Origin: Tilletia caries
Taxonomy: Eukaryota > Basidiomycota > Exobasidiomycetes > Tilletiales > Tilletiaceae
Reading direction: 5' to 3'
Length of the DNA stretch: 64,000 nt
Assembly (NCBI GenBank): GCA_032718865.1
Contig: JALUTQ010000001.1
Location: 558,001 to 622,000 of the forward strand
In this document: positions 10,724 to 21,344 of the stretch, piece by piece
How positions within the stretch are numbered: the first letter of the stretch is position 1
Layout: each line of letters opens with the position of its first letter
The notes under the pieces: generated by a model
What the model was told of the DNA's origin: nothing
Seen by the model: only the letters and a program-made list of their open reading frames with translations
Database searches by the model: none
Program-made: the position numbers and the translations under genes

Positions 10724-12336
10724 TCCAATGTGGGAGTTGCGATCACATCGTGATGAGGAAACGGTGTGTTGTATTTGCCTGTCCGAGGACAGGTGAGAGA
10801 GGGACTGACGTAGGAAGACATCTTGGCATCGATGAGTAGTCATCTATCTCATGTTAAATCCTGCTCTCTTTATAGCTTTCAGGTCCATTATGGATTGAAA
10901 ACACCAGTGCCTGAAAAGTCCTTGAAGATCTTAGCGAGGGAGAGAAATGAGGATGAAATGAGGTGCTGCTGGCTGCACAGCATATGCCGCCTTGCCAGAG
11001 ACAGCCGCCGATTGTCGCTACAGTATAGCAGTTGTCCTGATGATGTGGTAAGAGACAAGGTCATCGCTTCACCGCTTATATTGATACTGCGTAAATCGTA
11101 CTGCAATTGTCTGCCCTCTTTCCTCCTCATTGGCATTTATTATTTGATAGTCTTTCCGTAGCCTCGTGAGCCGTCTAAGCTCGTTCTTGTGAGGGGGGAT
11201 GTTCTTCTCCCAACGCATCTACTTGTCATCCTGTGTATGACTGTTCCACCAGAATATAGAAAAAGTTGATTTGTATGGCAGTGTGATTAAAGAACGGACA
11301 TCTGCGTTGATGACCTGCGGGGACAATCAGCGCCGCAGTTGAAACTAAGGATATTTTCTTGTCCTAAAGCTCTGAAGGTATCAGAATTTCTGTGGTGTGC
11401 ATATTTACATTATCAATGTGCGAAACGATTTCTTGAGACGTTTATTCGTTAACTTCTATGTTAATCATTTCTCTCTCCATTCATACTTGTAAGGTTTAGA
11501 TACTTGACATATACTGGAGTTTTTCTTACATTCAGTACGCAAATACATTCGTTCTCAATTATCACTGCTTTGTTATGCCTGCCTCTCATTGATGGTTTTA
11601 CTGATATTTTTTGGGTTTTTGATTTTATCTTCCAAACACCTCAATCATCTCCAATTTTTACCTTCCGCCAACGATTTTGGACAATAAAAATTTGATCGAG
11701 AATATGGACGGTGAAAAATCTATGCAAAATGTAAAAATCATGTTATCTTTTATGTTTAAAAAGCTATTTTGTAAATCAGTCATTCTGAAATTTGGACTGA
11801 AACCAAAACGTAACATCGCATATATTGGGATTAAGCGTTAATACTTAATTATACACTATTCCATAAACACATAATCCTCAGAGACTGTGTGTTTTTTCCA
11901 AATATTTGAAAATAATCTAAATTCCCCAGCAGTGCGTTTTCCGTTTTTCAAAGTTGAATCCATGACTTTGACCCTTTACTGTTTATGAACAACCCAATAT
12001 CAAAACATTCACCTTTTAAAAATGTTTTGATGTTGTATTCATTTTTGATTCAAAAAGACATCTGCACTAATGGTTACCTTCTAAGTATCATTGAAGAATT
12101 CATCAATGAAATGAAAGGCATCGGTCACCATTTTATGATTTAGTAAAGAGGAAGCGCATTAATAAAATACAAGGGCTTCTCTTTTTCCCTCTTTCCCAGT
12201 TTCTCTCTTTTCTTCGACGTGTGGTTATTTTCACTGGCACAACAAAAAATGTCGATGAAGTATCTGGAGGGTTCACCGTTCAACGGTCAACCCGCAACCG
12301 TCAAAAGTCAAGAATTTTTTGATAAGGTGTTGTGTC
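10724..12336. other. AT-rich gene-poor interval
   Basis: No coding region is supported. A G-run followed by TGTTCTTC near 11193-11205 resembles a polypurine tract plus LTR start, but no matching end was found. From about 11.35 to 12.25 kb the sequence is distinctly AT-rich compared with everything around it. Confidence 0.5.
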
Positions 12337-12912
12337 TAAGGTTGTCCCCGGAGTCGACGCGGAGCTGGGGTTTTGCGGACTCCGCACTCCTCTGACGGAG
12401 GGCTCCGCCGGAGCCGGAGCGCGGAACTCACTGTTGAGAAATTTTTGATCTCAAAATAAGACGGAGTCCGCGTGGAGGACTCCGCCGGAATTTACGCGGA
12501 GCACTGTGCCCAATCCTGAGCCCACTCGCCAAAAGTGCAGAGCACGGAGCCGTCAAAATGATGTGACAATTTCGGCGGAATTTCTGCGGAATTCTGACGG
12601 AGCTGTGAGGTCACGTGATGGTCGAAAATTGAATTCACATGACCTCATTTTGGGTGCGCTCCGCCGGAATTTCGCGGAATTCCGAGCTCCGCATACACGG
12701 AGCACGGAGGAGCATTATGAAAACGCACAGGGAAAACGCGGAGCGCGGAGCTGGGATTTCAACTTTGGCAAAATTCCGTCGGAACGCGGAGCTGGTTTTT
12801 TTCAGCTCTGTCTTCGTCTGCGGAGGCGGAGCTCCCCTCAAAAAGTCAAAGTTCCGGCGGAATTTGGAAGTGCGCATGCGGAGCCCTCCGCGTTACTCCG
12901 GGGACAACCTTA
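12337..12912. mobile_element. Non-autonomous hAT element rich in GCGGAG
   Basis: Inverted ends TAAGGTTGTCCCCGGAGT (12337, and ending at 12912) are flanked by 8-bp repeats gttgtgtc (12329-12336) and gttgagtc (12913-12920), one mismatch. The interior is composed of GCGGAGCACGGAG and GGCGGAATT words with no ORF of interest. It resembles the 5204-5899 element in style (TAAGG start, CCGGAGT subterminal) but differs in sequence. Confidence 0.82.
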
Positions 12913-13127
12913 GTTGAGTCGGAACTTTAAGGGAGAGCCTGAAAAAACGAACTGCAATGGCCTTTGAGGCCCTGCAATGAACGCATGAAGCCGAAGCAAC
13001 GACTCCTTGAATGCGGAAAGTGAGGATCAGAGTCTCGATCACTGAGTACTAATATCGCCTCCTGATTCCTATGTTCTGACTCCTGACGTCGAGAGCACAG
13101 CACGCCTGGAGGCAATACCTGAGAAGA

Positions 13128-14019
13128 GTGAGCACGATGATAAGTAATACGTATGTGTTATATAGTGATGGGTCGTGGAGCAATGCAATCGCCCCTGTTG
13201 ACAGCATGGACCCCTCATACGACTTCTCTCCCCGCCCAGTCACTCCCATACATACCCCGTCCAAGCATCATGGTCTGCAGCAAGACCTCTACGAATCCCC
13301 AATGTCCAACCAGTCCCCAAGCAGCTCGGTGGTCTCGGATTCAGATCTTGGCGACACTGAGACCGTCTACAGCGAGTCTGACTGTCACACGGAGGACGGC
13401 GAGTGGGAACCAGACTTTGGTGAGTAACTTTGGGTCACAGTAGTCTCATTAACCTACTGACTTATTTTTTTCCATTGCAGTTGACATTCAAGATCATTCG
13501 AAAGACGACGAAGATTACAATCCGCGTAAGGATGACGTCGAGATGGTCGTCAACATTCCTGCCCCGGCTTCTCGGGCTGTGTCCCGCCCATCTACCTCGA
13601 CCAGTGATGATGGTGAGTGCTGTGTCTTTGGTCATTTGTAGAGTCTGGCGGCTGACCGGAATTTCCTTGGTCTAATCTCAACAGCCGCCGTCGCAGTCAA
13701 GGCGTTCGCAACACTCATCATGAAGCCGACTCTCGACCTCCTTCACGTCGACCGCCAACACCGCTTTCTGTCTGCACTCAAATCTCGATGCGACTTCCAG
13801 GCGTACAAGACCGACATCGACGACGCTTTTGATATACTTTGTTGCGATGCCAATCGGCGCATCGCGTGCGACGGGTGGGCATTCCCTAGCTCGAAACTGA
13901 CTTTCGATTTTTGGGTCACAGGCCACAGCGATGAAGAAGGATCGCGAAACGAGCACTCTGCGACACAACCTCGCTCTCGCTGCTGCGGGCGGTGCGGCTC
14001 CCCTCTCCCACGGCTTTGA
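13128..14019 (+). CDS. Hypothetical three-exon gene
   Basis: Exons 13128-13419, 13481-13612 and 13685-14019 join in frame to give 252 aa; both introns (61 and 72 nt) have GTGAGT donors. The protein begins with a Ser/Pro-rich acidic region (SDSDLGDTETVYSES), then a charged segment (DHSKDDEDYNPRKDD), then a more hydrophobic C-terminal half (LDLLHVDRQHRFLSAL). I recognise no domain. A downstream in-frame ATG at 13206 is an alternative start. The last exon has a competing reading (LRHNLALAAAGGAAPLSHG) ending at about 14034 that also looks coding, so the C-terminus may be wrong or frameshifted. The layout (acidic N-terminus, size) loosely resembles ORF3 but no motif is shared. Confidence 0.5.
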
Positions 14020-14199
14020 TCTCGAGAACATGTAATACTTCCTTCGCCGACTGTGGTTAAATGAGCATGTTTTCATGCCACTTACGAGTTACTACTCGCA
14101 TCTCAAATAGTATCTGATGGCTTATCAATTAGTTCCTGGTCCTTCATCGTTCATGAAAACTCGCTAAAAGTCAAAACTGGAGACTCTGGCTTCTGACGA

Positions 14200-14482
14200 A
14201 CTCAAACTGTATCGCAGTGCATCCAGCTGTTCAGGTCAAGCTTCGCTGAGCGTCGCCGTGCCGTGGTCTGCGTTCTTGGTTCGGTGCTCCTTGAGCCCGG
14301 TGAGTGCGGCGTTGAGGTCCAGAGGCTCGCGCGCGAAGATGACGAACTGACCATTCTCGCATGTGGCTGTGGCGATGCAGACTTGGTCAGGGCGGGTGAC
14401 AGTGCAGGTGCACTTGCTGAAGACGACCTCAAGACCCTCATCTACCATCCTCGAGACTGACAGTAGGTTGGAAACGGCTTCG
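14200..14482 (-). pseudogene. Ty1/copia polyprotein fragment
   Basis: The minus-strand frame reads NLLSVSRMVDEGLEVVFSK followed by ATCENGQFVIF, the block just before the integrase zinc finger in copia polyproteins (NLLSVS...G..V.F). The frame stops after about 90 residues near 14236. The upstream part is cut off by the inserted LTR at 14483. No other part of a copia element is present. Confidence 0.6.
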
Positions 14483-15059
14483 TGTAATAGTTATACAGTC
14501 GAGAGTCAGACAAGGTTAGTATTAGTCGAGGTAGTCGTAATCTTATCTTATCTCAGAAGTAGACACGACGGTTCACACGGTAGACTTAACTCTGCAATGT
14601 CCTGTCACCTGTGAATTGCCAAGTTGGTGTCTGGGATGTGAGTGAGGTGTCTGTTGGGTCGAACCGTCGAAAAGGGGGAAGATGGGCGAGAGCCCACTTC
14701 CTTTTATACCTTTTCGACCAGGGCAGGGTCGCACGAGGAGCGCTCCCTGGCGCTGAGTCATAATCGATTCCTCAGCGCCGCAGCAGAACATCAGCAGTCT
14801 CGACATCATCCAGGTGAATCCAACAATAGAGATGGTACTTGGTAGCTAGATGCATTAATGTTGGAAGACAATGACAGAGTGTTGGGCGAAGGCGAGAATA
14901 TGGAGATGTGAAGGTGTGGATGGTGTGTCATAGTGACCTGTTATTCTCTGGACTCTGACAGGTGTTAGAGTCATAGAGTATAGACTGTCGCGTCACGTGT
15001 GGTGACTCATGATCACCAGTGACCAGAGTCACGATGTTGTCAGAAGTACAATCGTTACA
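14483..15059 (-). repeat. 3' LTR of right Ty3-like element
   Basis: The inverted near-identical counterpart of 4262-4831 (577 bp). TGTAAC begins at 15059 and the end TTACA lies at 14483. The TATA box is at about 14700-14710 on the minus strand. A polypurine tract (15060-15069) precedes it. Confidence 0.8.
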
Positions 15060-15226
15060 TCCTCCCCTACAGGATTCACTCAGAGTCAATTCAGGTCTTG
15101 GAATGGAGAAAAAGCGATTTTTGTTTTGAAGGGGGACGGGAAGACTATTTTTTGAAAAGGAGAAACATTTTTGGAAAACAATTTTCAGAGAAACAGTGTG
15201 AGGGAAGCAAGGACTAAGGAACAAGA

Positions 15227-16011
15227 TCACAGGGAGTTGAAGCGGTCGATGCACGCCGAGCAGACCGTGATGCGTCGAATGATGGGGTGGGAGGCGTTAC
15301 CGTTCGCAGCCTTGAGGAGTTGCTGAGCGAGGATCCGAATCTTGCGTGGGGGCATCTCCTTGAAGTCGGACTTGCGAAACTTGGTCTTGGTCCATTGGGA
15401 TCGCGGGTCCATGTTGAGCCGAGTGGACCCGTCGCCGACTATGGCGAGCAGTCGGCGGAGCACGACGGTGTCGCTGGTAAGCGTGTCGTTCCTCGCACGC
15501 AAGTTGCAGGTGCGTGTTTCGACCTCTTGTGCGATCTCCGGAGTGAGGAATCGCCGGAAGTATTGGAACCAGACGCGTCGGCGATCGGCGGGCATGACGG
15601 AGAATGCGCCGAGAGTGTCGTCGAGACGCTGCCGGTAAGAAGGCTCCGTGTAGTCGGGAGGGTCGCCGTTGGCGCCGCCTTCAATAGCCTCTTCGACGGC
15701 TTCGGCGAGGGCGAAAGTGCTTGCGTCCGTAACCGCTTCCTCCATCTCGTGGTCGCTGACCGTGAAGAGGTCGTCGTTGCTTGGGTTGGGACCGGTGGGG
15801 AAGTCGGCGTCGTCCTCGCTGTCAAGGACGGTGTAGGGGTTTGAGGACGTGCCGATGGTGAGCAAGGGCAGAGAACGGGTATGGCGAGTCGCCACGGACT
15901 TGATGAGGCCGGAGGGAGGAGACTGCAGGCATCTTGATGAAGAAGAGAGGAGGAAGAGGTAGCAAAAAAAGGGGTGTGTATGAGAGTGACTGTGGTAGAG
16001 TGAGAAGACAC
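15227..16011 (-). CDS. ORF3 of the right Ty3-like element
   Basis: Mirror copy of the 3312-4094 ORF. The frame from about 15895 to the stop at 15227 is almost identical (222 aa, a handful of substitutions, both conserved blocks intact). Upstream, one extra T in a poly-T run shifts the frame that begins with the matching ATG at 16011. The first exon is therefore broken here, or the true start lies elsewhere in both copies. The TATA-like box is near 16050. Confidence 0.55.
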
Positions 16012-16059
16012 CAGATTGGGGGAAGGAAAAAGTTAACTGGTGAGCAGCGTCTCTTCTAC

Positions 16060-16688
16060 TTATACCCTTGAGCTCTCGGCGTCTTCCTCAGTCGTGGAAG
16101 AGAGGGTGATAAGAAAGAGAAGGTGTCCGAATTGCGTCGAGTCATTGGTCGAGTTTTGTTTGTTGTGGATGGCGATATCTTGATAAGTGTCGATGCTGGT
16201 GGAGGGAAGAAGGATGCCGCAGCGCTGGACGGCTTCTGATATACGCCGGCTATTCGCCGATAAGGGAGTCGCCGAAAGGGAGCGGTGTGTGATTGTCGAG
16301 CACCAAAGCAGAGGCTCGGTGATCAAAACGCTCCGAGGTGGCCACGGGAAGGCCATGTGCGGCGCTTTGACTTTTTTGTTTTTGTTTGAGGTCTGGATCA
16401 CCCATTACTCCATACGGGGACTAATAAACCATCCTCAAATTTGGACAGTAGGCGCCTCGGCAAGGAAGCTACCTATTTGCTTACGGTGAGAACAAGTGAT
16501 TGTCGGGTGGTTGGCAAGGTGGGTGCGGGTGATTCTGGTTTTGGTGGTTTTCGGTAGTTAAAAATTGCAAAAAGGAATAAACGCTTTTGGTGGGACTCGA
16601 AAACGCGGCCATACAACCGTCCAAAACTAGAGCTTCTTGGCGATATAGAAGACGAATCTCTTAACCCTTCGGGCGTTTTCGTCGTGGC
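16060..16688 (-). other. Internal region of right Ty3-like element
   Basis: Inverted copy of 2634-3255. No independent gene is supported. Confidence 0.5.
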
Positions 16689-17066
16689 CAGTGTTGAACA
16701 TAATATTGGAGGATGGAGTATTCCTATATACTATTTACAAAACATACTATACACTATCGGGTCCCGGGAGATTTTTTTTTTTGGAAAATATACTATATAC
16801 TATTTCAAAATCTGGCGGAGGTTATACTTTATAGTATACTACAGTACCAATTTTGGTCCGAGACCCCGAGCAGGTCGTCTCAAAGTACTATAGTATACCT
16901 ATAGTATACTATACTTCCTGAAAATTATACTATACTCCCTGAAAATTGTACTATACTCCTACGAGTATAAATTAGCACCATAGTATACATATGCTCATCA
17001 GTATACTATACTACCTGCCAATTATACTATACTTCTACGATAGTATATGGTAGGACTGTAGTATGC
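16689..17066 (-). mobile_element. Truncated copy of the 1214-2633 hAT element
   Basis: It starts with CAGTGTTGAACAT next to the flank gtcgtggc, the complement of the left copy's flank, and matches the right 350 bp of that element inverted. Similarity stops near 17066. The rest has been replaced. Confidence 0.75.
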
Positions 17067-17111
17067 ACATACTATTACTACAGCACTAGTATAACACTAC
17101 TATAGTACATT

Positions 17112-17187
17112 CAAGGCTCGGCAACTATCTTCACTATGTAACTATGATAACTATATAGTTATAACTAATAGTGATAACTTGACTAGC
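17112..17187. mobile_element. 75-bp end of the CAAGGCTCGG hAT element
   Basis: CAAGGCTCGGCAACTATCTTC and the following sequence match the terminus of the elements at 21468-22084 and 53496-54110. The match ends abruptly at about 17187. Confidence 0.7.
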
Positions 17188-17680
17188 CAAGAGGTTTTTG
17201 CGCCGGCTTTCGTCAGAGACTACCTGCGTGCGGTGGTTGTTGCCACTGATGGCAGCGGAATACGGGAGTAAAGTGTCGTCGGAATCTTGATCCAGTCGAG
17301 CGTCGGCGTTGACAAAGTCGTGAGATTGTGCGGAGACGGAAGAGTCCTCCCGGAAGCGAGACAAATGATCAGCTACGACGTTAGTCTCAGCCGCGACGTA
17401 GCGGATCTTACAGGTGAACTTGGAGAGGAATTCAAGCCATCAAGCTTGACGGCCACTCAATGTACGCTGGGTTTGAAGGTACTCCAAGCTGCGATGGTCG
17501 GTGATGATCACGAATTTGCGGCCCAGCAGTTGATCTTCCCATCTCATTAAAGCTTCAAGCACAGTCAAAAGTTCCTGTTCTTGCGTACGATAGTTCATTT
17601 GAGCTGAGTTGAATTTGCGACTGTGGAAGCCTGCAGGCCGCATGGACTGCCAAGTGGGACCCTGACCGACCGACAGACTG
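17187..17680 (-). pseudogene. Ty3/gypsy RNase H fragment
   Basis: The minus strand reads FHSRKFNSAQMNYRTQEQEL, LEALMRWEDQLLGRKF, ITDHRSLEYL and TLSGRQA, the standard RNase H signature of gypsy pol (the D of TDH is catalytic). A TGA at 17440-17442 replaces a conserved Arg codon (CGA to TGA explains it). The frame continues WLEFLSKFTCKIRYV and ends with an A-D-H-L-S motif of the tether. RT upstream is missing because the fragment abuts MULE sequence near 17680; integrase down-frame is lost at 17187. It may or may not be the same insertion as the ORF3/LTR at 14.5-16.0 kb. Confidence 0.8.
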
Positions 17681-19848
17681 CCTGGATAGCGTGGAATTGG
17701 CAGAGTCGTACCTGAATCTCGGGTCACACTACAATAAGACTTTAGAATTTAGTCGATCATACATGCTGAGAGCAAGTTACCCACCCTCTTTGATTGCGTT
17801 CAGCTCTGCGAGACACTTGTCAATCATGACACCCGCAGGGCTCCACGCTTGTACTGCCTGGATCTGCAGAGCATGCTTCAGTAGCAGCGGCTCCTTCTGT
17901 TCCATTTCTGCGAGATCATCTGAAACCACAAAAAATCAGAGCTGAACTCTCTCTGGTAACGTTGAACGGTTGAACACAACATCACATACCTGTGCTTCCA
18001 TTGCAAATCGCCTCTGCCTCTGCAACCACCTCTACTTCCAAGGCTCGAAGCATAATGGCAATTGTTTCTGCATTAACATTAGCAGACAGATAGGCTGCGC
18101 CTAAATCCGAAAGGTTGGCATCAATAAGCATTCACACTTCTTACGACTCGTGAGTCGTGGAACGCTGAGGTATGGGATGCCCATGCACACCAGCAAGTAG
18201 CACGGCGGCAACACTCACATGGAACCATGTGATTGACATGGGTTGTAATCGTCACAAACGTGAGCGGCGCCCTGTTTTCGTTCTTGTTTCTCCACGACGA
18301 GTCGATATTCACCAAGTGTTTCTGAAACCGGACTAGATTGCGGATGAACCATCTGCTTTTGATCCCCACGCTGAATCTGAAAGTTTTTTTTTGCGCACTT
18401 GGAGCCTCTCGAACCTGGAGGCGGGAAAAGGTTGATCAGTCAGCCACACCGCTGACCGCACGGCACCCACAGCACAGAAGTCGATAGGGTCAAACACTGA
18501 GGGAAGTTTCCCACATAATACATTACGTACCCAAACACCAGACTCGGATTTCGTTTGACAAACATGCTGACCGCCGCAAAAGGGTCCGAATGCAACCGCT
18601 TGGACGAACGGATGCCCTTCATGACAGCGTCAATCTTCCTCGCCTTCGAGATTCTGAAGTCGGGAAATGGGTATGCTCTTGGCAGAGCCGCGGTGTCTGT
18701 GTCGGCGCTCGTGCCTTCTCGAAGCTCTGTAATATTTGGACAATATGCTGTCAGAACAAGGATTGTTTATGACGAGACTTAGGCTGGTCTCCAGACAATA
18801 CAGCAGTCCAGATTCTAGGCTATGGACCCTGAGGCAACGGCTAACACTGGTACTCGCCTCGTTTCAGCTTCGCAGCGGTCTCGCCCAGACGGGACCCCAC
18901 ACCTTCCATGTACAAACGGAGCCGACGCGAATATTGCAGATCTGCCTCATTTGCGTCTCTATGATTGCCGCAGCTGTAGATCTTGGCAGTACCGAGGTCT
19001 GATGCCTCAACCTCGATCTGGCGAAGTAAACAATGTTGACGTAAGCGGAGGATCCAGTATGATGTCTCCATCTGTAAGGTTAGTGTACTTCAACACATAC
19101 CATGAGTCGTACCCCACCCTCGCACTCCCGGGTGGGTTAGCTTCGGCCTTCTCCACTTTTTGACGCCCTCAGATTCGGTCTCCTCTCCCGAATCCTCTTC
19201 GTCCGCAGGTACAGGAGGCTTTGACATTGCGCATCGCCCCGCACACCGAAAGAAAGCTCGCAACACCACTCGTTTGTCTTTGTCGGAGGTCACTTCACGA
19301 GTCTCTTGCTGATTCAGGCTCTTGTCGAGCTGGACGAACCATGCGCGGGCAGAGAGATCCTTGGGAGAGTTGCCTGGGTGGCCGACCCAGATGACGTCGG
19401 CCCAAGAAGTGGTTTGCATTGACTGAGAGCTGTAGTTATTACGCTGGCAGTGGCCAGGGTTGAGGGTGTGGTGTGGATAGAACGTGATCAGAACATGTTT
19501 GGGTATGAAAAACGTGGCAGTGAGACTACTGTCTACTCACTTGAGACTCGAACCACTGGTAAACATGTTGAGTCTTCGAACTCGTGACCAGCTTCCACTT
19601 GATATGTTTGCCCTTGTTCTTCCTCCGAACCTTCTGAATCCCCGCCAACGGTCTGTCTTCCTTGTGTTCGATCAGGCTCGGGCCCAGTTACTGCAGCGTG
19701 GCCTGAAGGATGTTCTGATTGTGTGCGATGGCATGGGATACAGGCGGGGACGGAGGACTCTGGGGGTCCGATTCACTCGAGCCTGACGTTGAGTGTGTGG
19801 CTGGGTCAGAGTCTGAGCTGCCCGACGAGTCTGAATCCGAGGCTGACA
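17680..19848 (-). pseudogene. Truncated copy of the SWIM/Ulp1 MULE transposase
   Basis: Exon by exon it parallels the intact gene at 35432-40373: acidic start MSASDSDSSGSSD (19848); VGHPGNSPKDLSARAWFVQL; QYSRRLRLYMEGVGSRL; SKRLHSDPFAAVSMFV; the first catalytic block NIDSSWRNKNENRAPLTFV; SPAGVMIDKCLAELNAIK; and VRLCQFHAIQA just before the junction with gypsy RNase H at about 17680. The second half (third acidic residue, SWIM finger, Ulp1) is gone. A TAA after ATLQ in exon 1 and other disruptions show it is inactive. The splice positions match those of the complete copy, which supports that gene model. Confidence 0.75.
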
Positions 19849-20227
19849 TTGATCGATCAACGGGAGTGCTGCTGACTGTCGAATAGCAATGGTTGGGCCG
19901 TATACCCGATACCGTGGACTGTGGGAACCTTTGGGATGTGAAAACGAGACTGTGGTGAGGCTCAATGACTTCCTCCTCTCATCGCACACAACACACAACG
20001 CTAGAGGCTGCGTGGGAACGGCAAAAACGACGTGGAGGTGAAAATTCTCTGACGTGGGAATTTAATGAGGAAAGTGGAGGGTCGATATTAGCTGACCAGT
20101 GCGTCAGGTGATCTCGTGCGTTCAGGTCACGAATCCACGTCTCGTGCGAGTCAAGCCACGTGCGGCATATAGTCCACAGACTACAATCACAGTACACACG
20201 ACTCACGCGAGGCAGACCTCGAGGGTA

Positions 20228-21158
20228 GAATTTTACAGTCAGGGTTTTACAGTGCGGCGGTAAAAGTTGTGAGACTCCCTGTAAAATTCAGCTCAAGGCT
20301 ATGGTGGCCCTGAGTTTTACAGTGCTACTCTCCATTTTACAGCGCCAAAACGCCGAATGTTACAGTGAGTCCTCTACAGCGACTGTAAAATGGCTGTCCA
20401 ATACGGTAAAAGTGCGTTGGACTTCTACAGACTCAGCAATTTTACAGCGTGACTTCCCACTTTTACAGCCTGATCTGTCCAATTACGAGACTTGAGACTG
20501 GTGGTCTTGATCAGCCAGACTTCGGCTTCCAGGACCTTTTTCTTGGCCCTCCTGCATCAAAACACGATGCGATAAAGAATGGAAAAGGAGCAGATGGGGC
20601 TCCTGGACTTACCCAGCTCATTCCCGCTCTTTTTGTCCAGGTTTCTGAGCCATAGCCGCTTACATTGAGGGAGAGGTGATGGTGTGGGCATCCTTAGTCT
20701 CTACTCGGCCGAAAGTCTCAGCGTTCCGGCATTTGAGGAACTGAGGCCTTGTTTAAACCACTGAAATTGTTTTAAGCGCCCGTGCGGTGGGGACTTTCAA
20801 TTTTGATTCAGGCCTTTACAGTGCCACGTGGTCTTCTCATAGTGCGGTAAAAGGCTCATCGTGCGGTAAAAATTGAGGTTGCGGAAGCCGCTGTGTGGAC
20901 TTTTACCGCATCGGTCCCTTTACAGCGGCGGTAAAAGTTGCGAATGTACTGTAAAATTCCGATTCAACCAAGTGGGGCAGGACTTTTACCGCCGGGAGCC
21001 CTTACAGTGGCTGTAAGAATTGGCCCTGACTGTAAAAGTTGGCGTTCGTGCGGTAAAAAACCTCCGAGGCACTGTAAAATTCGCCTTCACCCTAACATGG
21101 CCAAGACCTTTACAGCATGACATTCACAGTACTGTAAAACCTGACTGTCAAATTCCGT
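20228..21158. mobile_element. Repeat block of TTTTACAGT / GCGGTAAAA words, probable MITE
   Basis: Over 930 bp the words TTTTACAG, CTGTAAAA and GCGGTAAAA recur about thirty times in both orientations. The ends are imperfect inverted repeats (AATTTTACAGTCAGGGTT on the left against AATTTGACAGTCAGGTTT on the right). Flanking GTAG on each side may be a remnant of a target duplication, but a clean 8-bp one was not found. No coding sequence is supported. Confidence 0.5.
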
Positions 21159-21344
21159 AGTGCCGGCAGAACTCAAATGCTCCGGGAGCCAAGCCACACC
21201 GTGCACAGTAAATGTACACTCACAAGGTCACGAATATAAGCGTTTCTTCAAACACCCTCGGAACTCAACAGACATCAGCGTCAGTTGCAAAAGGCTGTGC
21301 GGAACTCGACGTCTTGCTACAGTAGTCAGTACTCCCCGGTCAAT

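Noticed and set aside
11193..11205. Polypurine tract and LTR start (GGGGGGA/TGTTC)
   Set aside because: No matching LTR end or second copy seen in the window.
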